Positions 16,367 through 24,854 of a DNA stretch of 52,362 bases are shown piece after piece; positions within the stretch are counted from its first letter, which is position 1, and the number at the start of each line of letters is the position of its first letter. The notes beneath the pieces were generated by a model. It did not search any database. It was not told where the DNA came from and worked only from the letters and a program-made list of their open reading frames with translations. The DNA comes from Melioribacteraceae bacterium (lineage in GTDB: Bacteria > Bacteroidota > Ignavibacteria > Ignavibacteriales > Melioribacteraceae), in contig JALNXG010000021.1 of the NCBI GenBank assembly GCA_023230485.1, positions 1-52,362 on the forward strand. Reading direction: 5' to 3'. The position numbers were made by a program, and so were the translations under genes.

Positions 16367-17578
16367 TTAGTTTACTTTACTCTCAATAGGCACTTCAACT
16401 TTTGCTAATGCTTGCTCAAGATCGTCGATAATATCTTTAGCGTTTTCAATACCTACCGATAAGCGAACTAAACCATCTGTTATTCCGGCAGCTTCTCTAT
16501 CTTCCTTACTCATACCTGAGTGTGTCATGCTTGCAGGATGCTGAATTAAAGATTCTACACCGCCAAGACTGACTGCTAATTGGCAAAGTTTAACAGAGTT
16601 CATCGTAATCTCGCCGCCTTTAATACCGCCGGTTACTTCAAATGAAATCATTCCACCCGGACCTGCATGTTGTCTTAACCCAAGTTCATATTGCGGATGT
16701 GATTTTAGTCCCGGATACTTAACCCATTGCACTTTAGGATGATTCTCTAAGTACTGCGCAACAAGAAGAGCATTCTCGCAATGCTTTTCAATACGTATTG
16801 ATAAAGTCTTTAATCCTCTATGAACTAAAAATGAATTAAATGGATCAATTACACCGCCAAACATACTTAATGTTTTTCTAAGAAGTGAATACATCTCTTC
16901 ATCTTTAACCACAATAATACCGGCTACTACATCTGCATGACCATTCAAAAATTTTGTCATACTATGTAGAGATATATCAGCACCAAGATTTAATGGTTTT
17001 TGTAATGCAGGACTCATAAATGTATTATCAACCACCATAAATGCTTTGTTTGCATGTGCAAGCTTAGAAACTGCCGCAATATCAGTAACCGAAATTACCG
17101 GATTAGCTGGGCTTTCCACATAAATCATTTTCGTATTCGGTTTTATTGCCGCCTCTACATGCTCAAGATTATCTGTATCAACGAATACGGATTCAACGCC
17201 AAACTTTGTAAAGAAGTTTTTCAATAAGATTAAAGTAGGACCGTAAACTGAATTAGTACAGACCACATGATCGCCTTGTTTAAGTAAGCCTGCGAATACC
17301 GTACTAATAGCCGCCATGCCGCTTGCGCATCCAAGTGCTTTGTATCCATCTTCTAAATCTGCTACTGCATTTTCCATTGCTTCGATGGTAGGGTTTTTTA
17401 AGCGGGTATAAATAAACCCATCTTCTTCACCTTTAAATAATTTTGCACCATGTGCAGCATTTTCAAACTTGAATGTGGAAGTCTGATAAATAGGAGGAAC
17501 GACTGAACCAAATTCATATTCGCCAATTCCGGCATGTACGCATTTCGATTCAAATTGTAAATTCTTATTGCTGCTCAT
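16367..17578 (-). CDS. Trans-sulfuration family PLP lyase (methionine gamma-lyase / cystathionine gamma-lyase-like)
   Basis: Starting at the ATG at 17578 gives 403 residues. The frame is open to an ATG at 17608, but only the inner ATG has a Shine-Dalgarno (GGAG, 6 bases upstream) and a family-like N-terminus (FESKCVHAG). Hallmarks of Cys/Met metabolism PLP enzymes are VVPPIYQTSTF, YTRLKNPT, a PLP-stacking Tyr in SVYGPT, VDNTFMSPALQKPL, and the Schiff-base Lys209 in SLHSMTKFLNGHADV. The C-terminal SLGGVESLIQHPASMTHS is typical of the gamma-lyase/synthase group. The residue after YG is Pro, not the Cys of classical methionine gamma-lyases (YGCT), so exact activity is uncertain. The start overlaps the gyrA end by 14 bp. 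Confidence 0.88.
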   Translation of the reverse strand: MSSNKNLQFESKCVHAGIGEYEFGSVVPPIYQTSTFKFENAAHGAKLFKGEEDGFIYTRLKNPTIEAMENAVADLEDGYKALGCASGMAAISTVFAGLLKQGDHVVCTNSVYGPTLILLKNFFTKFGVESVFVDTDNLEHVEAAIKPNTKMIYVESPANPVISVTDIAAVSKLAHANKAFMVVDNTFMSPALQKPLNLGADISLHSMTKFLNGHADVVAGIIVVKDEEMYSLLRKTLSMFGGVIDPFNSFLVHRGLKTLSIRIEKHCENALLVAQYLENHPKVQWVKYPGLKSHPQYELGLRQHAGPGGMISFEVTGGIKGGEITMNSVKLCQLAVSLGGVESLIQHPASMTHSGMSKEDREAAGITDGLVRLSVGIENAKDIIDDLEQALAKVEVPIESKVN

Positions 17579-20027
17579 TTTTTTCTCCATTTCCATTTTC
17601 ATCATCATCAGGCACTACTCTTGCTATATCAGCAATTTCATCACCCTCATTTAATTTAATTAGTCTTACACCTTGTGTATTTCTACCCATTACTCTAAGT
17701 TCTTTTACGCTCTGTCGTATTACCATTCCTTGAGTTGTAATAATTACTAGTTCATCATTATCATTTACTTCCATCATCGCAATCATAAGACCGTTTTTAT
17801 CAGAAGTCTTAACAGTAATTACACCTTTACCGCCACGGCGAGTAATTCTGTAATCATCTATTTCGGTTCGCTTTCCATAACCCTTATCGGTTACTACCAG
17901 TAAAGTATCACAATTTTTCGTAACAATCATACCGATTACGATATCATTTTTACCGAGATTAACACCTCTTACACCTGTAGCGGTTCTACCCATATCACGA
18001 ACATCTTTTTCGTTGAAGCGAATTGCTAAGCCATGTTTAGTTCCGATAATAATATCACTGCTTCCATCGCTTAATTTAGCTTCTACAAGGCGATCTCCAG
18101 GAACAAGATTAATAGCATTTATTCCACCTTTACGAATATTTGAATAAGCTGAAAGAACTGTTTTTTTAACCGTTCCTCTTTCAGTAGCCATTACAATAAA
18201 CTTGTCTTCGGTATATTCTTTTACCGTAATAAATGCGGATATTTTTTCGTCTTTCTCTTTTTCTACTAAGTTAAGGAGAGATCTTCCTTTTGTAGCTCTT
18301 CCGCTTTCCGGAATTTCATGCACTTTTAACCAATAGCATTTACCTTTATCGGTAAAGAACATAATGTAATGGTGAGTGGAAGCTATAAACATATGTTCAA
18401 TAAAATCTTCTTCTTTAGTGCCTGAGCCAATTACGCCTTTACCTCCGCGTGATTGCTTTCTATAACCGCTTACTGGGAATCGTTTAATAAATCCCTGATG
18501 TGAAATAGTAACCACTACATCTTCCTGAGCAATTATATCTTCTAAAGAGAAATCTTGATAGTCATAAATAATTTCTGTTCTTCTTTCGTCACCATACTTT
18601 TCTCTTAATAAAAGAAGTTCATCTTTTATAATCTGTTTTCTCTTCTTCTCGGTATCAAGTATATATTTTAATTTCTCAATGAGTTTAATTACTTCTTTAT
18701 ATTCATCTTCAATTTTCTTCCTTTCAAGACCGGTTAATCTTTGGAGACGCATATCAAGAATAGCTTTAGATTGAATTTCGGAGAGTTTGAATTTCCGCAT
18801 TAAATTATTCTTAGCGCTTTCTACGTCTTTCGATTTTTTAATTGTCTCAATTACCTCATCAATATTATCAAGAGCAATTATATAACCTTCTAAAATGTGT
18901 GCTCTTCTTTCAGCTGCATCTAAATCATATTTAGTTCTACGTATTAGAACTTCCATTCTGTGAGCTAGAAAGTGATCTATACATTCTCTAATGGTCAATA
19001 CTTTCGGAGTGCCATTAACTAATGCAAGCATAATAACGCCGAACGTAACCTGCATTTGAGTATGCTTAAACAATTGATTAAGAACTACTGCCGGTTGAGC
19101 ATCGCGTTTTAATTCTATTACAACACGAAGACCATCTCTATCAGATTCATCACGTATATTGGAAATATCCTTTAGTTTATCTTCTTTAACAAGTTCAGCG
19201 ATTTTTATAATGAGATTAGCTTTGTTTACTTGATATGGAAGTTCAGTAATTACTATGCTTTCGCGGTCGTTCTTGTGTGTTTCAATATTCGCTTTTGCTC
19301 TTATTACAACTCTTCCTCTACCTGTAAGCAATGCTTCTCTTACACCTTCGTAGCCATAAATTATTCCGCCGGTAGGAAAATCGGGAGCTTTAATTATTTT
19401 TATTAAATCTTCCGCCTTTAACTCGGGATTGTCGATAACTGTAACGCAGCCATCAATAACTTCTGTGATATTATGAGGAGGAATATTTGTTGCCATGCCT
19501 ACTGCAATACCGCTTGATCCATTAATGAGTAAGTTAGGTAGATATGAAGGCATTACGGTTGGTTCTTGAAGCGATTCATCAAAGTTATTAACAAAATCAA
19601 CTGTATTTTTATCTAAATCTCTTAATATTTCTTCTGAAATACGTGCAAGACGTGCTTCTGTATAACGCATTGCCGCAGCCGAGTCACCATCGACAGAACC
19701 AAAATTTCCTTGTCCATCCACTAACGGATAGCGAAGTGAAAAATCCTGAACCATACGAACCATAGTCTCATAAACTGCACTATCGCCATGCGGATGATAT
19801 TTACCAAGAACTTCACCGACTATTCTTGCAGATTTTTTATATGGTTTATTATAAGCAACTCCAAGTTCATGCATTCCAAACAAAACGCGGCGATGAACCG
19901 GTTTTAATCCATCTCTTACATCAGGCAAAGCTCTTGCTACGATTACCGACATCGCATAATCGATATAGGAGGATTTCATCTCCTCTTCGAGCGATACCGG
20001 TACTACTTTTTCAAAAATTGTTGTCAT
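17565..20027 (-). CDS. gyrA: DNA gyrase subunit A
   Basis: This 820-residue protein is typical in length. The N-terminal breakage-reunion domain has ALPDVRDGLKPVHRRVLFGM, HPHGDSAVYETMVRM, and the catalytic Tyr122 in AAMRYTEARLA, at the same number as in E. coli. In the quinolone-resistance region the residues at positions 83 and 87 are Ser and Glu, the usual sensitive-type Ser plus an acidic residue. The C-terminal beta-pinwheel contains the GyrA box as QSRGGKG, with related repeats (RTATGVRG, ITRRGGKGV). It forms A2B2 gyrase with GyrB and introduces negative supercoils. An AGGAAA ribosome-binding site precedes the ATG. It is 12 bp downstream of gyrB in the origin cluster. Confidence 0.98.
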   Translation of the reverse strand: MTTIFEKVVPVSLEEEMKSSYIDYAMSVIVARALPDVRDGLKPVHRRVLFGMHELGVAYNKPYKKSARIVGEVLGKYHPHGDSAVYETMVRMVQDFSLRYPLVDGQGNFGSVDGDSAAAMRYTEARLARISEEILRDLDKNTVDFVNNFDESLQEPTVMPSYLPNLLINGSSGIAVGMATNIPPHNITEVIDGCVTVIDNPELKAEDLIKIIKAPDFPTGGIIYGYEGVREALLTGRGRVVIRAKANIETHKNDRESIVITELPYQVNKANLIIKIAELVKEDKLKDISNIRDESDRDGLRVVIELKRDAQPAVVLNQLFKHTQMQVTFGVIMLALVNGTPKVLTIRECIDHFLAHRMEVLIRRTKYDLDAAERRAHILEGYIIALDNIDEVIETIKKSKDVESAKNNLMRKFKLSEIQSKAILDMRLQRLTGLERKKIEDEYKEVIKLIEKLKYILDTEKKRKQIIKDELLLLREKYGDERRTEIIYDYQDFSLEDIIAQEDVVVTISHQGFIKRFPVSGYRKQSRGGKGVIGSGTKEEDFIEHMFIASTHHYIMFFTDKGKCYWLKVHEIPESGRATKGRSLLNLVEKEKDEKISAFITVKEYTEDKFIVMATERGTVKKTVLSAYSNIRKGGINAINLVPGDRLVEAKLSDGSSDIIIGTKHGLAIRFNEKDVRDMGRTATGVRGVNLGKNDIVIGMIVTKNCDTLLVVTDKGYGKRTEIDDYRITRRGGKGVITVKTSDKNGLMIAMMEVNDNDELVIITTQGMVIRQSVKELRVMGRNTQGVRLIKLNEGDEIADIARVVPDDDENGNGEKNEQQ

Positions 20028-20039
20028 TATATTTCCTAA

Positions 20040-22010
20040 TTAAATATCTAATTTAGCGTATTTAGCATGTTTCTCAATAAATGCACGTCTTGGTTCCACT
20101 GCATCACCCATTAATGTTTCAAAGATTTTATCAGCAGCCATAGCACTTTCTAAATTAACCTGAAGAACAACACGAGTTTCAGGATTCATAGTGGTGTTCC
20201 ATAATTGATCGGGGTTCATCTCTCCAAGACCTTTATATCGAGTTATATTTACGCCTTTAACCGTTACTTCCTCGCCCCCTTCTTCCGCTACCATAACCGG
20301 CACTTCTTCTTTTCCTTTAGAATCGGCTTTCATACGTTTTAATATTTTATCTCTTTCATCTTCATCATAAGCATAAAACTCTTCTTTACCTTTTTTTATT
20401 TTGTATAAAGGAGGCTGAGCAATATAAACTTTACCTTCGGTAATTAATTCTTTCATGTGCCGATATAAAAATGTTAGAAGTAAAGTTCTAATATGACTTC
20501 CATCGACATCAGCATCAGTCATAAGAATTACTTTTCCATATCTAGATTTAGATGCATCAAATTCAGTTCCGATACCTGCACCAATAGCAGATATAAGAGC
20601 CAAGATTTCTGCATTCTCAAGCACTTTATTAATTTTTGCTTTTTCCACATTAAGAATTTTTCCTTTAAGAGGAAGGATTGCTTGGAATCTTCTATCGCGC
20701 CCCTGCTTAGCAGAACCACCTGCCGAATCACCCTCGACAATATAAATTTCGCAATGCTCCGGATCATTAATTGAGCAATCGGCTAATTTACCCGGCAGGT
20801 GCATTGAGTCAAGCGCATTCTTTCTTCTTACTAAGTCCTTTGCTTTGCGGGCAGCTTCTCTTGCTTCTGCTGCTTTCATGCATTTTTCAATTACTTTTTT
20901 TCCGATTGCAGGATTCTCTTCGAGATACTCGCCAAGCTTTTCGCCAACGAGTGTTTCTACAATCGACTTTACTTCACTATTACCAAGCTTAGTTTTTGTC
21001 TGTCCCTCGAACTGGGGCTCCATAACCTTAATTGAAATTACTGCTGTGAGTCCTTCCCTAAAATCATCACCTGTTAAAGAAATTTTATTATTCTCTTTTA
21101 TCAATCCATTCTTATAAGCGTAATTATTAAATGTACGAGTAAGGGCAGTCTTAAAACCAACTAAGTGAGTACCTCCTTCGATGGTATTAATATTATTTAC
21201 ATACGTGTGTATGTTTTCTGAATAAGAATCACTGTATTCAAATGCTATTTCCACCGGTGTATTTTCTTTTTCACCAAAAATATAAATTGGTTTATGTAAT
21301 GGTGTTCTTGTTTCATCTAAATATTTTACGAACTCTATTAAACCGCCTTTGAAATGATAAATTTCTTCTAAATTTTCAATTTCATCTTTTATCGTAATTA
21401 CGACTTCTTTGTTAAGGTAAGCAAGCTCTCGCATTCTTTCAATAACAATATCAAAATTAAATTTAGTGGTTTTGAAAATTGTTCCGTCAGGTTTAAATGT
21501 AACAGTAGTGCCCGTTTCTTGTTTTTTAGTTTTACCAATTTCCTTTACGGGAGCAACAGGAAAACCTAACTCATATTTCTGATAGTAAATTGCACCGTCT
21601 CTTTTTACTTCTACAGTCATCCATTCCGAAAGAGCATTAACAACCGAAACACCAACACCATGCAGACCGCCGGAAACTTTATAACTATCTTTATCGAACT
21701 TGCCGCCGGCATGAAGAACTGTCATTACCACTTCAAGAGCAGATCTTTTTTCTTCCGGGTGCATATCCACAGGTATTCCACGTCCTCTATCTTCTACCGA
21801 TACCGATCCATCTTTTTTTAAAATAATAATAATTCTATCATTATAACCACCGAGAGCCTCATCAATACAATTATCAACAACTTCATTTATCAAATGATGA
21901 AGACCTCGCGATCCTACATCTCCTATATACATTGCGGGTCTTTTTCTTACCGCTTCCAGACCTTTTAATACGCTTATATTTTTAGCGGTATAATTATTTG
22001 GGGTTGTCAT
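20040..22010 (-). CDS. gyrB: DNA gyrase subunit B
   Basis: This 656-residue protein has the GHKL ATPase domain: LEAVRKRPAMYIGD, VDNCIDEALGG, VEDRGRGIPVDMH and KVSGGLHGVGVSVVNALS. The transducer domain is followed by the TOPRIM metal site: EIYIVEGDSAGGSAKQGRDR and LMTDADVDGSHIRTLLL. The C-terminal tail has RYKGLGEMNPDQLWNTTMNP. The long insertion of enterobacterial GyrB is absent, giving the short form of most bacteria. It hydrolyses ATP to drive supercoiling with GyrA. It follows the DUF721 gene by 26 bp, and gyrA follows immediately, which suggests co-transcription of the replication and topology genes. Confidence 0.98.
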   Translation of the reverse strand: MTTPNNYTAKNISVLKGLEAVRKRPAMYIGDVGSRGLHHLINEVVDNCIDEALGGYNDRIIIILKKDGSVSVEDRGRGIPVDMHPEEKRSALEVVMTVLHAGGKFDKDSYKVSGGLHGVGVSVVNALSEWMTVEVKRDGAIYYQKYELGFPVAPVKEIGKTKKQETGTTVTFKPDGTIFKTTKFNFDIVIERMRELAYLNKEVVITIKDEIENLEEIYHFKGGLIEFVKYLDETRTPLHKPIYIFGEKENTPVEIAFEYSDSYSENIHTYVNNINTIEGGTHLVGFKTALTRTFNNYAYKNGLIKENNKISLTGDDFREGLTAVISIKVMEPQFEGQTKTKLGNSEVKSIVETLVGEKLGEYLEENPAIGKKVIEKCMKAAEAREAARKAKDLVRRKNALDSMHLPGKLADCSINDPEHCEIYIVEGDSAGGSAKQGRDRRFQAILPLKGKILNVEKAKINKVLENAEILALISAIGAGIGTEFDASKSRYGKVILMTDADVDGSHIRTLLLTFLYRHMKELITEGKVYIAQPPLYKIKKGKEEFYAYDEDERDKILKRMKADSKGKEEVPVMVAEEGGEEVTVKGVNITRYKGLGEMNPDQLWNTTMNPETRVVLQVNLESAMAADKIFETLMGDAVEPRRAFIEKHAKYAKLDI

Positions 22011-22036
22011 TTGTTATTATTTTTTCCGAATTATTT

Positions 22037-22324
22037 TTACAAAAATTTTATGTTTTTTATTATTTCTTCTTTATAGTAATTATTAATTTTTTCTATTATC
22101 ACCATCTTTTGAAAATTCAATTCACTTTTCCATACAGAGTTTTCTGCATGTAAAAAGAGAATATCTTTTTCCACTTTTAATGGTGATGCTAAAATTTTTA
22201 GGTCAGGAAAAATTTTATAAAAATCTTCTACCACCTGATAAATCCTAGCGGTGCTTCTTAGTTTTTCAAATTCTTTTTCTTTTTCTATTACTTCGCTTAT
22301 TTTCCTAAAATTAGTTTTAAGCAT
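22037..22324 (-). CDS. DUF721 / DciA-like protein
   Basis: This 95-residue protein lies between recF and gyrB, the classical location of DUF721 genes. Its pattern fits the family: an N-terminal helix, then VVEDFYKIFPDLKILASPLKVEKDILFLHAENSVWKSEL-type alternation, with the conserved region where the chain takes a KH-like fold (ILFLHAENSVWKSELNFQ), and a C-terminal helix. DUF721 members include DciA, the ancestral loader or partner of the DnaB helicase in bacteria lacking DnaC/DnaI. It overlaps recF by 8 bp. Assignment rests mainly on synteny and size because DUF721 sequences diverge strongly. Confidence 0.75.
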   Translation of the reverse strand: MLKTNFRKISEVIEKEKEFEKLRSTARIYQVVEDFYKIFPDLKILASPLKVEKDILFLHAENSVWKSELNFQKMVIIEKINNYYKEEIIKNIKFL

Positions 22325-23432
22325 TTACAACTGCACCGCCATTGATATTAATAATTTTGTAATCAGTTTCTTTATTAAAGAGATCAATATTTGTTAAGTC
22401 AGTCATTGTAATAAAAGTTTGACCTAGTTCACTCAAGTATTTGCTAATTTTATAAGCACGTCCTTTATCTAATTCACCGAAGACATCATCCATAAGGAAA
22501 ATCGGCTTTCTTCCCATCTTATCAAGCATATAAAAAAACTGCCCAAATCGAAGTGCAATCTGGAAAGTCTTATGTTGTCCTTGCGAACCAAATCGTTTTA
22601 ATTCACGGTCATTAATTTTAAAAATAAAATCATCTCTATGCGGACCGATTAAATTAGAAGCTCTTCTTATCTCATCATTCTGAGCTTCTTTTAGTAATTC
22701 AGAATAAATTTTATCTATATCATCTAAAGGTAAATTCTCTTGGAAGGATTGAAGAATAATTTCAGGAGTTTCTTTTTCTTCCATTACGTGTTTATAAGCA
22801 TTTTTTACGTACTCATTAAAGTCAGCAATAAATTTAATTCTATGACGAATAATTTCGGAGCCATTTTTTACTAATGCTTCGCTCCACGCATCCAATTGAT
22901 TAACGAGTGCCGAACGTCTAAAATCCCTTAATTCACCTAAAATTACAGCCCTCTGTTTTAATACCTTATTGTAATCAATAAGTATTTTAAGGTAAGTATC
23001 ACTTGATTGAGAAATTACAGAATCTACAAATCTTCTTCGGTCTGCAGGACTACCTGAAGTAATCGAGTGGTCGCTTTGGATTAATGTTACAATAGGGAAT
23101 TTACCAATTAACGATGCTGATCTATTTATATTTTTTTCATCTAAAAAACAGTTCTTTCTGTTAATATCCGTATCGAAAAGAACTCTAATTTTATTTTCTG
23201 TTAAATCTCTAAAAACACCTTTTATATCAAAGAATTTTTCACTGAATTTAACCGCATCTGCATCCGAAGATGAGTTAAGATTCTTTGTTGTACACAAGTA
23301 ATAAATTGCTTCTAAAATGGAAGTCTTACCTTCTCCATTACCCCCAATAATATAATTAATCTTATTTGAAAAATTTAATGACGTTTTTGAATGAAGTCTA
23401 AAATTCGTCATTTCTAAATTCTCTAAAATCAT
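22317..23432 (-). CDS. recF: DNA replication and repair protein RecF
   Basis: This 371-residue SMC-like ATPase has the N-terminal LENLEMTNFRLHSKTSLNF and Walker A IGGNGEGKTSILEAIYYL. The middle includes the RecF-typical GSPADRRRFVDSVISQ and LKQRAVILGELRD. The signature region is FGSQGQHKTFQIALRFGQF and the Walker B region is PIFLMDDVFGELDKGR. It loads RecA at single-strand gaps with RecO and RecR. The ATG lies 1 bp after the dnaN stop, and the gene overlaps DUF721 by 8 bp, so the four genes dnaN-recF-dciA-gyrB are tightly packed. Confidence 0.97.
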   Translation of the reverse strand: MILENLEMTNFRLHSKTSLNFSNKINYIIGGNGEGKTSILEAIYYLCTTKNLNSSSDADAVKFSEKFFDIKGVFRDLTENKIRVLFDTDINRKNCFLDEKNINRSASLIGKFPIVTLIQSDHSITSGSPADRRRFVDSVISQSSDTYLKILIDYNKVLKQRAVILGELRDFRRSALVNQLDAWSEALVKNGSEIIRHRIKFIADFNEYVKNAYKHVMEEKETPEIILQSFQENLPLDDIDKIYSELLKEAQNDEIRRASNLIGPHRDDFIFKINDRELKRFGSQGQHKTFQIALRFGQFFYMLDKMGRKPIFLMDDVFGELDKGRAYKISKYLSELGQTFITMTDLTNIDLFNKETDYKIININGGAVVNA

Positions 23433-23433
23433 A

Positions 23434-24564
23434 TTAATTATTTAAACGAACCGGCATTAGGAGCATAGTAACTTCGTAATTCTCCTTTTTCTCAACCGGA
23501 ACAACAATTACTGCTTTTGTGGGGGAATGCAGTTTAAATACAATTTCATTTTCTGAGCTTATATGATTCAATATATCATTCAAGAAAGCACTATTGAAAC
23601 CAATATCAAGATCATCACCTGTATATTCACACGGTACATTCTCTTCGCCTGCCGCACCTAAACTTGCTTCTTCTGCAGATATATTTATAAAATCTTTTTT
23701 GATAGAAAATTTAACTTTTCTAATGCTTGATACCGAAAAGAGCATCATTCTCTTTATTGCGTCTGACAATTCTTTTGTGTTTACTTTAAGAGCAAATTCA
23801 TTTTCTACGGGAATTACACTTGCATAATCAGGATATTTCTGACCAATAACACGAGTGATTAATTCCAATTCACTTAATCTAAATGAAACATGTGTTTTGC
23901 TTAAATAAACTTTTACTTCTCTTTCATCTAAAATTTTTGATAGAACTGAAATAGCTCTTTCGGGAACGATATATTGCTGATTTATTTTTGTCGTAATTTT
24001 TTTATTTAATAAATTTACAAGCTTATGACCATCAGTAGCAACGAAGCGTAATCCATCAAAATCAAATTCAAAGAGTGTTCCCATCATTGCAGGACGCATC
24101 TCTTCTCTACTCATTGCGAATGATGTTTTATCGATCGATTCTTTTAATTCACTTCCTTGAATTGTAAATTCATTAATGTCTTTTGAGTTTTCATCTGTTT
24201 TGATTGAAGGTATATCCGGAAATTCTGTTGCTTCGAGATAACTCAAAGTATATTTACCTGTATTCGTTGTAAGTAATAATTTTCCGTTATCTTGAACCTT
24301 GAATTGAATTGTCGTGTCTTTAAGAGTTTTTACTACGTTAAAAAGAAGATGAGCAGGAACTACAATTTTCGTATTTGAATCAGAAACTACATTCAGAGAA
24401 GTTTGAAGTGATATCTCCAAATCCGTTGCGTAGATCGTTAATAAGCCGTCAGTAATTTCAAACAAGAAGTTTTCTAAAATTGTCATTGGCGTTTTTGTAG
24501 GTACACCGGTAATGACTTTAGAAAGATGTTTTTCTAACTCTTTGCTGTTTAATTTGAATTCCAT
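23434..24564 (-). CDS. dnaN: DNA polymerase III beta subunit (sliding clamp)
   Basis: Starting at the ATG at 24564 gives 376 residues beginning MEFKLNSKELEKHLSKVITG. An upstream in-frame TTG at 24576 overlaps the GGAG that is the probable ribosome-binding site for this ATG, so I prefer the inner start. Three clamp domains are evident: domain 1 with PMTILENFLFEI and LEISLQTSL; domain 2 with SIDKTSFAMSREEMRPAMMG and FVATDGHKL; domain 3 ending in VVPVEKKENYEVTMLLMPVRL, the conserved C-terminal MP(V/M)R-type motif. The ring-shaped dimer tethers the replicative polymerase. The gene sits 290 bp downstream of dnaA, a gap that holds DnaA boxes. Confidence 0.97.
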   Translation of the reverse strand: MEFKLNSKELEKHLSKVITGVPTKTPMTILENFLFEITDGLLTIYATDLEISLQTSLNVVSDSNTKIVVPAHLLFNVVKTLKDTTIQFKVQDNGKLLLTTNTGKYTLSYLEATEFPDIPSIKTDENSKDINEFTIQGSELKESIDKTSFAMSREEMRPAMMGTLFEFDFDGLRFVATDGHKLVNLLNKKITTKINQQYIVPERAISVLSKILDEREVKVYLSKTHVSFRLSELELITRVIGQKYPDYASVIPVENEFALKVNTKELSDAIKRMMLFSVSSIRKVKFSIKKDFINISAEEASLGAAGEENVPCEYTGDDLDIGFNSAFLNDILNHISSENEIVFKLHSPTKAVIVVPVEKKENYEVTMLLMPVRLNN

Positions 24565-24854
24565 TTTTATCTCCAATTTAGACTATAAAAATACCAAAAA
24601 TCGAAAGTAATTTCAATCTTAACTTATACACACACTTTATTATTATTCTTTTATATAAGGTAATATATTAACAACAATAATAAAGATGTTGATATGTGGA
24701 TAACCCTTTATTCATGGTATTTTGTTTTCTAAACGCACTTTTTAAAACTTCGTAATTGTGAATAACTTATTTACAAAACTACTTAAACCAACATGTCTAG
24801 ATTAAATACGAGTTATTAACGTATTAATAACAGTTTATATACAAGTTATCAACA
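24565..24854. other. Origin-associated region between dnaA and dnaN
   Basis: This 290-bp AT-rich gap without genes holds several DnaA boxes. On the plus strand are TTATACACA (24624-24632) and TTATCAACA (24846-24854). On the minus strand are TTATCCACA (24695-24703) and TTATTCACA (24757-24765), with a near-match partly overlapping the former (ATATCAACA, minus, 24687-24695). It also contains the palindrome GTTATTAACGTATTAATAAC (24812-24831, 8-bp arms). With the boxes upstream of dnaA this fits a bipartite oriC flanking dnaA, as known in Bacillus and Helicobacter. The dnaN promoter should lie here too. Which side unwinds cannot be decided by eye. Confidence 0.7.
24812..24831. repeat. 20-bp AT-rich inverted repeat near the dnaA 3' end
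   Basis: GTTATTAA (24812-24819) and TTAATAAC (24824-24831) are perfect arms around CGTA. The right arm continues as TTAATAACA, a string also found upstream of dnaA at 26436-26444. It may be a protein-binding site in the origin. It is too A/T rich and lacks a U-tract for a convincing terminator. Confidence 0.35.

Noticed and set aside
17579..17608. Upstream start of the PLP lyase (MMMKMEMEKK leader)
   Set aside because: The Shine-Dalgarno GGAG lies inside this stretch and points to the ATG at 17578; the leader is low complexity and not family-like.
16334..17700. SAM riboswitch or T-box for the sulfur amino acid lyase
   Set aside because: The gene starts inside the gyrA end, so there is no leader in which such an element could lie.
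20493..21117. Long antisense frames within gyrB
   Set aside because: They run opposite to strongly conserved gyrB motifs (TOPRIM region and helices) and show no independent features.
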